Shown here one piece after another: positions 1 through 10,900 of a stretch of DNA of 64,000 nucleotides. The translations under genes were made by a program, and so were the position numbers. The DNA is from Sphagnum compactum. Its lineage: Eukaryota > Bryophyta > Sphagnopsida > Sphagnales. Under the pieces are notes generated by a model, which saw only the letters and a list, made by a program, of their open reading frames with translations, had not been told where the DNA came from and did not search any database. The stretch covers positions 11,599,118 through 11,663,117 of the forward strand of contig OZ234503.1 in NCBI GenBank assembly GCA_965153455.1, given 5' to 3'. Within the stretch, counting starts at the first letter, position 1; each line of letters opens with the position of its first letter.

Positions 1-1200
1 ATGAAAGAGAGTTTTATCATGCGGAACTGAAACCGCACTCGCTAATTCTCAACATATTGCTTGGGAGGCCGGGTTGTGAAGATTTTTGAAAATGTGCTTT
101 GATGTGGCATTGACTTGGGTGTTCGCCCTACATTGTCTGAAGTGGCAACTTTTGGGCTGTAAATGGGTGGTGACATATAGTCACATATCTCATTGACTTA
201 TGTTCAGAAATGGTGCTAGTCTCAAGGTGAATTTTGTAAGTAGTGAAAAACTGTCACATGATCAGTCAGGTAAAGGATCAAATGATGGAGATCTCTCTGA
301 GCTTACTGCTAGCTTGACTATTCTGGAAAATGATACTGTTTTCTAGCTGCAGGTTGAAACAGGTAACTCAAGTACTGTCATCAGTCCAGCAATGGACCTT
401 GTAGTTGGGACTGACGCTCGTTTAACTAACCTTTTTGTCAATAAATTTGATGTATTTTGTGAGGTGCAAACTGTCATTGGGGGCCAAGGAAGAAAATTGC
501 AGTATGGATGGATGGACAACCACAAGACCAGCAACAAATTGCCAGTTGGAATTAGGTTTGATCCAAATGTTTATACTTCCCTTGTCCAAACACGATGGAT
601 ATGGAAAAATAATACAAAGGGATTAATGTAGCTCGACTATCAGTGGTTCTATAAATGTCAAATGTAGATGATATTGAATCATGTTGGTCTGTTTGTTTGC
701 CAATCACTTTCAACCCCACAAGTGTGAAGGGTCTAGGTAGGTCGCCCTTGCTTGACGCCCATTTGGGTCTGAAACAATCAAGATAAAATCTTCCAAAGGA
801 GGGAAAAGGTTGAGAAAAATAGTCCAACTTGTTATGAACACAAGTGCGTCCGATAATTGGACATGTCAAACTTCATACACAAACAATGTCGTTCCCTTTT
901 ATCAAACAATGTGAATTTTATTTCAAACAAAATGTTTAAAAAAAAGTTTCAGTCCAGTTCTTACTAACCCTAAACTTCTTTTGGTGTTGATGGGAGCGTG
1001 GGGAACTGGGAACTGAATGGAAGCAGAAATGCCGGGAACAAAACACAGAGTGTAATAAGTAAACACGTGGAAGGGGAGGGAAGGGCACACGTGGCTTGTT
1101 TACAGACCAGAGAAAAGTCATGTGGATGTTAGAGCGCGATGCATGTGATTGGTCGATTCCCTGTCGTGCATTCTTGACCATACACTCCATACAGTGACAC
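1..1200. other. No confident gene; possible coding relic
   Basis: No recognisable protein. On the + strand an open stretch at about 203-344 (reads ...GASLKVNFVSSEKL..., ends TAG) and one at about 349-630 (reads ...DLVVGTDARLTN...) have coding-like composition and could be the remains or the 3' exons of a gene entering from the left. I do not recognise a family. From 1200 to 1640 the DNA is CT-rich and probably holds promoter and 5' leader of the BIC-like gene. Confidence 0.25.
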
Positions 1201-1813
1201 AGTCGTGTCCCCCAGCATCACGCACGAAGAATCATCGAAGAATCTCCTCCTTCACTCCACTCAGAATTCCCATTCCGTCAGAATCTAATCCTCGCTCCTG
1301 ATTGCCGCTTTCCTTCTCCTACTTCTGTTTTGATCACATGGACTTTGAATACTCTGTTTGAATCCAGCTCTGGTTGGATTCTCAGCTGGTTGAATCCTCT
1401 TTAGAAGCTCTTGATTGCAGGCGGTAGCAGGGGTGGCGGTGGCAACAGTAGCAGTGGCAGCAGGAAGTTCATGTTTCGTCTCCCGTGCAGTGCTCCTAAG
1501 GGAATTCTATTCTTCTGCACATAGACTCCGCAACAACCCCAGCTTTGTTCCTGTTTCTTCTCAGGAGACAATATACAATTTTCTAGCTGGTGGGTTTTGT
1601 TTTTTGGGAGGTTTTGCTTAAGTAATTGTCGTAATATTCAGTAAGCTGCTGCTGCTGCTGCGGCTGCTTTTGGGATCTCCTTGTTCATGTTGTTGGCGTC
1701 GTGAAGGATTTGAGAGTTCGGCTGAAGAAGCCGTGGAGGAGAGAGAGGATCTTTTGAATTCCTGATCAGGGTGCTTGGAGCAGCAGCTTGGAGCTAGCGA
1801 TCTGGTGAAGAGC

Positions 1814-2536
1814 ATGCAATATGTGCGGGGAGTGGATCAGCAATCTGAGGAGATTCCGAGGGCGACGTCTTATGAGAAGCGGAGAAGCTTGGATGCTGCT
1901 GCGGCAGTAGAGCGTCAGCGTTTGAAGAAGAGGCGAGCGAGGAATTCGAGGACTGGGTCTACAGCTTCGGCCACGGAGCCACCATGTCAATCTATAACAG
2001 AGCTTAGTTTAGTTTCCATGCCGGTTGAACCAGCTTATTCGATGCCGTGGAATTCTCCTGAGTGTAGTGACCAAGGCGCTGGGTTTGACGGATTGGATCA
2101 GGACTTGTCGTCGACCTCGTCGGTGCAGTTCTGTGCGCATGTCGCAGTAGACAATATCAGTAGTCTAGAAGTTGGTTCTCAGTATCTTGAGCCAGAAACC
2201 CATGACACAGAAGATTGTGAAGATGGGTCTAGGTTTGTGCAGATCGTCGAAGCCTCGGGGCGTTACTGGGACGGTGATCATGTAAGCTCCTCGACGGAAT
2301 CAGCTGCAGCTTGGGAAGCTGCTGGGAGGCCGCTCGAAAGCATGTCGCCGAGAGCCAGGATCCAGCTGTTTCGGCAACAAATCTCCGGCAAGGTTAACAT
2401 TCCCGAAACCTGGCCGGGTGAGGAGAAGCTCAAGGACTGGGCTTGCCATAGCGATGTGGAAGATGCATTGCGTCCGCTTGGACTCATGCTGGCCACGGCT
2501 TCTTTGGTCGAGGATTCTCTTTCAAGACACGTCTAG
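1814..2536 (+). CDS. BIC-like protein (blue-light inhibitor of cryptochromes)
   Basis: Single open exon of 240 codons from the first in-frame ATG. The last ~66 residues carry the block typical of plant BIC proteins: SPRARIQLFRQQISGKVNIP, then ETWPGEEKLKDW, then a tail with ASLVEDS. In Arabidopsis, BIC1 and BIC2 bind photoexcited cryptochromes in the nucleus and block their dimerisation; the same role here is inferred from that block. A basic run near residues 30-42 (RQRLKKRRARNSR) could be a nuclear localisation signal. The protein is much longer than the roughly 130-residue Arabidopsis proteins, with an acidic, Ser-rich N-terminal two-thirds that I cannot assign. The frame stays open upstream to about 1775 without an ATG, so 1814 is the natural start; the leader contains CAG/CTG-rich sequence. 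A single CRY-binding block with no other domain argues against a chance match. Confidence 0.72.
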   Translation: MQYVRGVDQQSEEIPRATSYEKRRSLDAAAAVERQRLKKRRARNSRTGSTASATEPPCQSITELSLVSMPVEPAYSMPWNSPECSDQGAGFDGLDQDLSSTSSVQFCAHVAVDNISSLEVGSQYLEPETHDTEDCEDGSRFVQIVEASGRYWDGDHVSSSTESAAAWEAAGRPLESMSPRARIQLFRQQISGKVNIPETWPGEEKLKDWACHSDVEDALRPLGLMLATASLVEDSLSRHV

Positions 2537-4149
2537 CTGTAGCTGCTACTTCCTTCAGCCGGCGGCCATGAGTTCCAACTTCCTGCTTCAATTTCTTGAC
2601 GCATGGTACTATAACAGAGGCTTAGTTGATCACCATAGGCCAAACACAAAGAACCAAGAAGAAAAGCTTTATATATACCAGGCTCAAGTGCCTATGAGCA
2701 GACTTGATGGGTGGAGTGCAGCAGGAGGCAAAGGAAAGCTCCATTCATTCAACACTTGTACTATTTCATGTTTCGATTCTTTCATTTCTAAATTGGAAAT
2801 CCTGAGAGCATATTCTCTCTCATTTTGGCACGTTGTCACGGATCAGCTGTCGGTACACGTGCAGTCCCCCGTGTACTTGTTGTGCACCTCCTTCTTCTTC
2901 TTCCTTCATTGGAATACCTAATGTAATTCTCTCAAGGGCTTGTTGTTTCGAAGAAAAACTCCATTCGGTTTTTTCTAGCTCACGCTACTTATACTACTTA
3001 CTACCGACAGCAAGGTTTCTCGATCATGTTGCTGCACTTCATGTGCTTGTTGTTGATGGGTACTTACAATTCGTCACTTTCACAAGAAAAAGAATTGCTC
3101 TGAAAGATCCCCTTTGCCGCCAAAAGACGTACAACATGAGATTCTTTCTAATGCGAGAGAAAAGGATCCACAAAGAAACAACCCAAAGAAGTTCACAGAA
3201 CAAACCCTAAAAGCTTCGGACTCATCAAAGCTCCGTTGCTGCAACACAGCACAGCGGAAAAGCAAAGTGTGAAGAGCAGAGCAGAGCTTCGCGTCGAAGT
3301 GACAAAGCTGTTCGACCCAAAACGAATGGCACCTGGAGTCAATCGGGACCAGTGCTTTTCTGTATGAATTTGTGTTTGCAAATCAAAGCGGCGATCATCC
3401 ACAATAAGATTTAGCCAAATCAGGCTATAAACCAAATATGAAGTACAAATCCTTTATTCATCATTTATATTTTTGGCTACACGATGACAAGCAAATATAG
3501 AAATAGTTCGATTTTCGTTATTAATTCTCAATTTTGGCGATTTGAGAACCTCCAACAATCAGTTATTTTCAAATTTTTCATTTTTCATTTCGCCAAATTA
3601 GAAAGATATGTTGATTGGGAGTTGGGAGTCGGTCGGGACCTGGCAGCCAATGGAAATTGCGAAGAGAGCGTCGCATCGAAGTGACAAAACCGTTTGACCC
3701 CAAAAAAACGACACCTGGAAACTGCGAACCTGGAATCGATCGGGACCTGGTTTCGGATGGTGAGAAATTGGGAACTCAGCCTGTGATTGGACCATTGGAT
3801 ATCCTAGAACGCTATCTTCTATCCCTGCCCGAAGAAAAAGTTTTCACGAGTGCCCGGTGGGTATGCCGTCAGCCATGCCACAACAATGCAAAGCAGATAG
3901 GACACCTACCACTGAAACCCAATGAAACGGATTTGTTTTGTGGTCTGCCCGTGAAATGCTCTCTCGTCTTCCCACGAGCATCGCCAAGCTCCTGTAGAAA
4001 TTCGCACTTTCTGGAAGCGATTTTTGCATTTGTGTGTTGTGTTCGCAGTAATTTTGGCAGCTCGGCTTTTCGTTGTGTCTCCACGCGTTTGCAGAGTGGC
4101 TCGCTGTTGTTTCTTGAAAAAAATTGTTTAGACCTAACTAATAGCAGCA
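2537..4149. other. Intergenic; psaK upstream region with a diverged internal duplication
   Basis: No gene seen. It should hold the 3' UTR of the BIC-like gene and the promoter of psaK. Two related blocks, at about 3288-3350 and 3664-3750, share GAAGTGACAAA followed by C-rich sequence and CACCTGGA...ATCGGGACC, so part of the region is duplicated about 380 bases apart. Open frames here overlap on both strands and look non-coding. Confidence 0.5.
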
Positions 4150-4854
4150 ATGGCCGCTTCAGCCGCGCTTTCCGTCAATGTGACCGCAGCAGCTGCTCCC
4201 TTGTCGAAGCAGTTTCAAGGTCTTAAGGCTAGCACTAGCTTCAGCAAGGTCCAAAGCGTGGTGAGGTTTTCTCTTCGTCTCCTCCTGAAGTCCCTAGTGT
4301 TCTCTTCAGTTGCTTTCTTGTTTTTGTGTGGAGATTAGTACACACTTTTCTAAACAATTCTGGTCTCGATGCATGATGCAGGCGATGCTTCCACGATCCG
4401 TCAAGGGAAAGGGCGCCTTAGGTGCTCGCTGTGACTTCATCGGATCTCCCACGAACATTGTAAGTTCTTCCAGTATCCTTCATTGTTCTTGTTTTGTCTG
4501 TGGACATTTATGGATGCATGCATGCTCCTTGTTTTTGTATGTATGTCTTCTAATGGCGGAGTATCTGCTCGAACATACCCTTCTTTCTCTGCACATGATG
4601 ATATTGTTGTTTCGTGCTCCGAACAGATCGTAGTTGCGTCCACAACACTCCTGCTCTTCGCTGGAAGGTTTGGTCTTGCACCTTCCGCCAACAGGAAAGC
4701 TCTTGCCGGTTTGAAGCTGGTGGATAGGGATTCAGGCCTCCAGACCGGCGATCCCGCCGGTTTCACCGCCACAGACACCTTGGCATTCGGCGTCCTGGGA
4801 CACATCCTCGGCGTAGGCATCGTTCTTGGCCTCAAGGCCATCGGATCGCTGTGA
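4150..4854 (+). CDS. psaK: Photosystem I reaction centre subunit PsaK, chloroplastic
   Basis: Three exons: 4150-4260, 4382-4459, 4627-4854 (417 bases, 138 residues), all with GT-AG introns. Residues 1-53 are a Ser/Ala/Lys-rich chloroplast transit peptide starting MAASAALSV; the mature protein starts at about residue 54 with CDFIGSPTN, the classic PsaK N-terminus. It has two membrane helices: one around [13 protein letters not shown] and a second around [19 protein letters not shown], joined by a stromal loop containing [12 protein letters not shown] and [13 protein letters not shown], both PsaK signatures. PsaK sits at the edge of photosystem I next to PsaA and helps bind LHCI antenna and chlorophyll. 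Length matches the family (about 130 residues as precursor). The frame after GTG at 4258-4260 continues open, but splicing there gives the conserved protein. Confidence 0.95.
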
Positions 4855-6879
4855 CTAATTCCCTTCATTCCTCGCCATCTTCTTCTGTAAAGACTACTTG
4901 TGCATTAGTAAAACTCGTGCTCTCATTTCTTCCTGCAAAACAACAGACCGTTTTCCTTTTGTCCCATTGTCTTACCAAAAATGTCTTGAACATGGTCAGA
5001 ATATGTGTTTTCTGCACATATTTTCATGGTTCATAGTTTCAATGCTGCCTGTGGGATTGTGAGCAACTGTTGCTAGATGGTCATATAATTTGTTATCCAC
5101 TCAACAAGCTGGAGCACAAAAAGAATCAACCATGTGTGCTCCAGGAATGTGGCTTATTCCAGGAAAGATGGAGCACAAATGTTTGATTCTATTGTGGAGA
5201 AATCATTTGTACCTGGTTCTTTTAACATTTCTTGGATCAAATGAGCAAATCCCACAGGATAGGAAAAAAGCGTTGCTACCCAACTAACTGGCGGGGAATC
5301 TGTGAAATGCTTGCCATTGAGATCATTGGAGTCATCATCATGGAGCCTAGCAGTCCAAAGATAAGGTCCTAACTACATTCGTGCCTGCATGTGCCTTTGA
5401 GTTCATAATTCTCATGAATGTGCAACAGGTCTGGGGTAGTTGATTATGGGTCTCCATCAGCTTCTTATCTTTTTCCAAGGGTAGAACCCTGGAGTCTTGG
5501 TGCACTCGAATTCAATTGTGTGCGTGTGTGTGTGTGTGTGTGTTGGATGGCGGCTATTCAATCACACTTTTTCTGAAGCCCTTCTCAAGGGAATCCAACC
5601 ATTGAAAATTTTCAAACTTGCACAAGTCTTGATTCACAATTATATTAACTACTTTCTTTCACTGCATTTTCAATGCTTCAAGAAGAACCTGCAATCATGG
5701 TTGAGAAATTTTCTTGACTGTATCCTTATCATCTGAATTGTGGCAGCGAAACTTTCTTGACTAGATCATCCTCATCTTAACTTTGTGTGCACATGTTGCT
5801 AGTGCTGTTTTGAAGTTGGCTAAAACATAAGCAGTTTCCTTCGAGACTAAAATGCAATTTGTGCTTTGGTGCTGCTGTGCACTACCAGTGATGATCAACT
5901 CAACTCATCAATTGACAGAGAAAAATGAAATGATTTTGTGGAAATTTAGTTTCATTGGAAATGAAATATTATCATAAGTTCAAAAAAAAAATTTAGACAT
6001 AAAAGTAAAAATTTAAGTAAAAATAAATGGAACTTTGGATTTATTAAAAGTGAAAACTATTCTTTCAAAGTCAAGCTAAATGGAACATAAAATCATATTT
6101 TTAAAAATGATCAAAATGATAAGCCAAAAAATTACCATAAATTTCAAAAAAAGTAGAATGAATCATAAAAGTAGAAAATAAAATAAAATAAAATAAAACT
6201 TTACCTGAACTCTCAAGTGAATTTGGATTTTATTTTTTTAAAGAAAAAAATGATCAAAGCTTTAATTCACATTTCTCATCTATTTGAAAATTAAAAATAA
6301 AGATGTCTTCAACAACTGTATATGACTACTATTTCTCCTTAAATATATACTTTAATTTAACATTACAATTTAATTGTATTTTTTTGAGATGATATTATAT
6401 ATATAACCTTGGATAAATCCAAAGTTCTTTTCCCTTGGCCTTGGGAGTTCCACTAAAGGTTATATAAAAAACCAAATTAATGTTTTATTTAATCATGCCA
6501 ATGTAGCATTCAATAATGGTGTTTTTTTTTTTTTTTTTTTCAATTTTGTGAATAGCCAAGGTGGCAATTTTGGCAATCATCCATAAGATGATTGTAGCCA
6601 ATAATAATACACCCCACAAAAACGACCTACCAAACCGTAGTTTCTGTTTGCGTATAGTACGCGGAACTGTGTACGCGAAGAAGTTCGAGGCGAAGAAGCT
6701 CTCCTCGACCTTTTTTTGCTCCCCCCCGAAGTTTGCACATCTTGATCTCTCTCCCTTCTTCCTCTCTATGTCTCTTGTCTTTTCTTTGTCTGTGTTTCTA
6801 CCTTGCCTACAAGTTTTGGGTTAATATTTTGCTGCCGGAATCAGGAGTGCATGCAACAACAGATCGCCACATTTTTGAT
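4855..6879. other. Intergenic, increasingly AT-rich
   Basis: No gene seen. Contains a (GT)n microsatellite at about 5498-5532, an AT-rich block at 5960-6480 and an oligo-T run at 6523-6541. A short inverted match, AACTTTGGATTTAT near 6030 against ATAAATCCAAAGTT near 6413, may be the ends of an old MITE-like insertion of about 400 bases, but I see no target duplication. Confidence 0.4.
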
Positions 6880-7462
6880 TCATCAACAAACAACAAACAA
6901 ACAACAATAACAACAACAACGCTCTCTTTCTCAAAAGAAATCATCTTTTCCGAGTAAAGTCTTGTTGGTGGTTTGTTTGTTTCAATTCTGTCTGGTTCTC
7001 TGTCGGAACTAAAGAAAGAGCCGGCACTTTGTTTCGATCATCGATCACCAAACAACAACAACAACTACCCAATAACGCTCTTTCTCAAAAGAAAGTCGTC
7101 TCTTCCGTGTAATCCTTCTTGGTGGATCTTTGTGTCAATTGTGTCTGGTTCTCTGTCAGAAGTAAAGAAGAGCCGGTATTTTTGTCTCGATCACCAATCA
7201 ACAAACAAACAACCACAACAACAACTACTGCTGCTGCTGCTGCTCTTTTCCCAGTAAATCTTGGTGGTTTGTTTGTGTCAATTATGTCTGGTTGTCTGTC
7301 AGAACTAAAGAAGAGCTGGTATTTTGTCTTCGATCATCAACAAAGAAACAACAACAACGCTTTTTCTCAAAAGAAATCCATATTTTCCGTATCAATCTTG
7401 GTGGTTGTTTGTGTCTCAATTCTGTCTGGTTCTCTGTTAGTATTATAGAAGAGCTGGTGCTT
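6880..7462 (+). repeat. Tandem array of ~140-150 base units
   Basis: Four related units. The anchor TCTGGTTCTCTGTC (or a close variant) recurs at about 6991, 7144, 7286 and 7425. Each unit also carries CAACAA-rich sequence, CTCTTTCTCAAAAGAAA, a GGTGGTTTGTTTG stretch and AACTAAAGAA. The array lies roughly 0.5 kb upstream of the first exon I can place for the SET-domain gene, so it may fall in its promoter or leader. A (GAA)n run follows at about 7541-7570. Confidence 0.75.
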
Positions 7463-7987
7463 TGTTTTCGGTTGCTGTTTGGATCTGGAGGATTTTCCAC
7501 ACCGTATCTTATTATCTGCTGTCCAGTTTTTCAACCATCAAGAAGAAGAAGAAGAAGAAGAAGAAGAAGATCCATTTTGATTTTACACTGCAGACTAGTA
7601 AGAAACAAAACCTACAACCATGAAAATGTTTTGTATGCCTGCTGCAATCCTTCTTGGTGTGAAAAAAAATTGTTTTGGTGAGAGTCATCTGACAGATCTT
7701 TTTCAAAATTGCATTTGTTTTTCTTTTCCAGCAATAAATTTTGCTGTTTTTTTCTTTTCTGGGTGGGTTTTGGATTTGCTACAACATTGCATTTGTTTTG
7801 CCAATAATGAATTGATTACGAAGAGAAATTGGATACATGAATGATAGATTGGTTGTATTGATGATCATTGCTCATGGCTGTGAAGAACTCTGAAGTAATA
7901 TGAGAGGAAATGAGTTGGGATGTGGGTTTCAGGAAACTTGCATGAAAAAAGCAGCACGGGTGTGTGTGGCAGCCATCTTCCCCATCT

Positions 7988-10900
7988 ATGCCTCCCCCCT
8001 ACTACACTCAAGCTCCTGAGGTAAGGGCAAAAGAAAATGCAGCACCATCTTTTGCCTCTTCTCTGTTTTTGTTGTGATGTTGCACTCAGAAGTGCAGAGG
8101 ACATTTGGATTTTTCAGTTTGAGAGCTTTTCTGTCCACATGATGTTCAGGTCTAAGAAGAAAAGAAAATATTGGCATCAACACTGATCAGAATCCTATGT
8201 TTGGCATCAAAACTGATCACAATTACATGTTTCTACACTGGCGTCAAAACTGATCAGAATTGAATGGTTTGACATTGGTGTCAAAACTGATCAGAATCAT
8301 GTGGTTCTACATTAGTGTCAACACTGATCAGAATCTTATGTTGTGTACATCATCTAGAGAAAATTTGTGGAAGTCTTATGTAAGAGGAAATTCGTGTCAT
8401 TAGGATTTGGAGTCTTGATGTACAGTCCACAAAGTGCGCTTAGGCAATCAAAGACAGGAACAATTTTCAGTTTGGGTTTTTGGGGAGCCTTGTTCTCACC
8501 GAGGATTCACCCTTTCCATGTCAATGGGTCCCTTGAGAAATTGTTATTTCCGAGGTCAAATCTTTGGTTTCTGCTTTGGAGTGGCACCACCAGAGCCAGA
8601 TAAGGCACTACTGATTTTCAAACCTTATTGATAAATCCATCACTCCCTGAGTCCACAATTGAAGAGTGATGTTTTCCTGCACTGTAGAAGGAATGACATC
8701 CCTATGCTGCAGAAGGCCACAGACACTGCTTCAGAATCCTCAAACAAACTTGTGGTCATCTAGTGCTTTCTGGTGGTTCTGTTTCAGGCACTGATGTTAC
8801 AGCAAGGTTTCCAGCATGGTTTTGAGGGAGGTTATGCAGAGCAAAACTATTTCCTGCCAAGCAACATGGATTATGAGAACTGTGTTGTGAACCCTGGATA
8901 CCATAATGCAACAACTCCTGTGCAGGTTCTACACTTTGGAAATTGATCTGTATTTGGATGGTAGCTGTTTCTGTGGCTAACTGTCGCACTGGATTGACTG
9001 TTTGATAGTTATTCTGTTGTGAATATTTCCCAAGGGTGCAAAGTAGTCCACAGCTGATCGGTAGCGATTGCTGGTACAATCTTCAACAACAGTTTATTGA
9101 CTCAGGGGGTTCTTCTGTGAGCAGGATTGGGGGAGGAAGCAGATTGAACATGCGCAATACCTTATCAGCAGGTGGGGTCTCAGTGATGATGCACAAGCAG
9201 ACACTGCCTCTCCCTATCCTCAGGAAGAGTTTGCTTCCACTCCATTGGAGCGGCACTTCGCAGCAATTAGCAGGGATAGAGCGAGAAGAGAATGTGGAAG
9301 GAGCTGCAATTTGCAACAGCATGACGGAACAGCATTTCCACTGGAAACACCCTGTGGAAGTTTTGTTCAAGGATTTGGAAGTGAACATGGACAGGTTTTG
9401 CAGGTGCAAGGGGGAAATGACCATGAAGCTGGTTGGGCAGCAGGGCTGTGCTCTTGGAACACAGCAGACAAAGACTTCCCAATGTAAGACTGTGAACTAC
9501 CTCATAAGTGCTTGGATGTTCACATAATCATCTTCTCCAGTCTAGATGTTGCACATATGATCAGAACACAAGTTCTTGCCAGACTTCCAGGGTGTAGAGT
9601 CCAAATGTCATAGCTCTTTCATCACATTCTCAGTTGTCACAAGGAATCACTGCTCCTCTGCAAAATCAATTGATGATCTAAGGCTAAAATACACAATGAC
9701 CTGCCCTCTCACTAAGATGACGGCAAGGTGACATTTGTCGTTGTGTTCCAATTTACCTGTCTTATGGCAAAGCCTTACATGAGATGTGGCTCATCTATGA
9801 CTAGATCTTTGGAGTCAAACCAACAGATGACATTGATAGATGCGGCCCAAGAACAGAAAACACAAGGTGTTCATTTGCAAGCCTATACTTTCCAGGTTAT
9901 TAGATGTACAATACGTGTGGTTGGGTTTGGTCTACATTGGTGCATCTAGTGACTCCATTGTTCACCAACTTTCAATGTGTTGCAGCTCCACTGGATGTTC
10001 TTGGATTTGCAGATATTCAATAACTCCCTTGCCTCCTTTTTTACAGGTCTGCAATGGGATGATCTTCCCACTGGATCTGTTGTCACTTCTCAATATCCAG
10101 AGGAGCCACCTCCACCAGGGGTTACTGAAGAATTTCCTGGAATTTCTCTGCATAAACAGCAGGTTTGTTTCCTTCTGTTTGTTTCAGTGACCCTTCTTAT
10201 TAATATGAGTCATTGCTGTATTCAATTTAGGTTTTGAACATGAGTAGTAAGTACATAATTCTGGTGATTTCCAACAGATGAAATCCAGAAAAGAGTGAGG
10301 GCAATTACAATATGGAGGTCTGATTTTGAACAGGAAACAGGGGAGTACAAGACTTCCATCAGATCTCTGTTTGAGCAACCATTGTGTGGGTTACAGGGAC
10401 AACCCTTCAAACCCAACAGCTTTTTGCAAAGCAGTGACAAGTGCCATGACTCAACACAAGATCAGCAAGATAACACCTTTGAAGACAGCCTCTGTGAAAC
10501 ATACCCAGTAAGACCCATGACAGATGAAATGGAACAGGATTTGTGTCTTCATAGATTGTTCCTTACATTCCCTTCGAACATGCTTGGATCTGTAGTTTTT
10601 TGCCAACTTAGTCAGAGTCATTTTAAAGCAGAAGGTCTGATTGTTGAAAATTGAATTATATATGTAGCTACATTTTGTATGTAGTACATGAAAGCTGTGG
10701 ACTTTCTTGTGGAGAGTTTGGCTCAAAAGCTTATGGATGTTTCCTGTGATTTTTGTGGTAAACTTTTCTTGTGGAGAGCTTCAGTTCTGTAAGCTTGCTG
10801 AACTTTTCTGGGTTTATAGTGTCATATGCTATATGTTAAGGCTTTCTTGTATTCCTGCAGAAACTGAGCTGAAATATTCACAGACTAGGCGAGTGTTAAG

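Noticed and set aside
3615-4226. 203-codon plus-strand frame overlapping the psaK start
   Set aside because: It overlaps the psaK start in another frame and shows no recognisable domain; psaK is certain.
6029-6428. MITE suggested by an inverted match near 6030 and 6413
   Set aside because: The match is only about 14 bases in AT-rich DNA and no target duplication is visible.
9036-9527. A 163-codon frame at the third exon of the methyltransferase gene
   Set aside because: The neighbouring frame, entered by splicing at 9124/9125, continues the coding sequence in phase with both flanking exons; this one does not.
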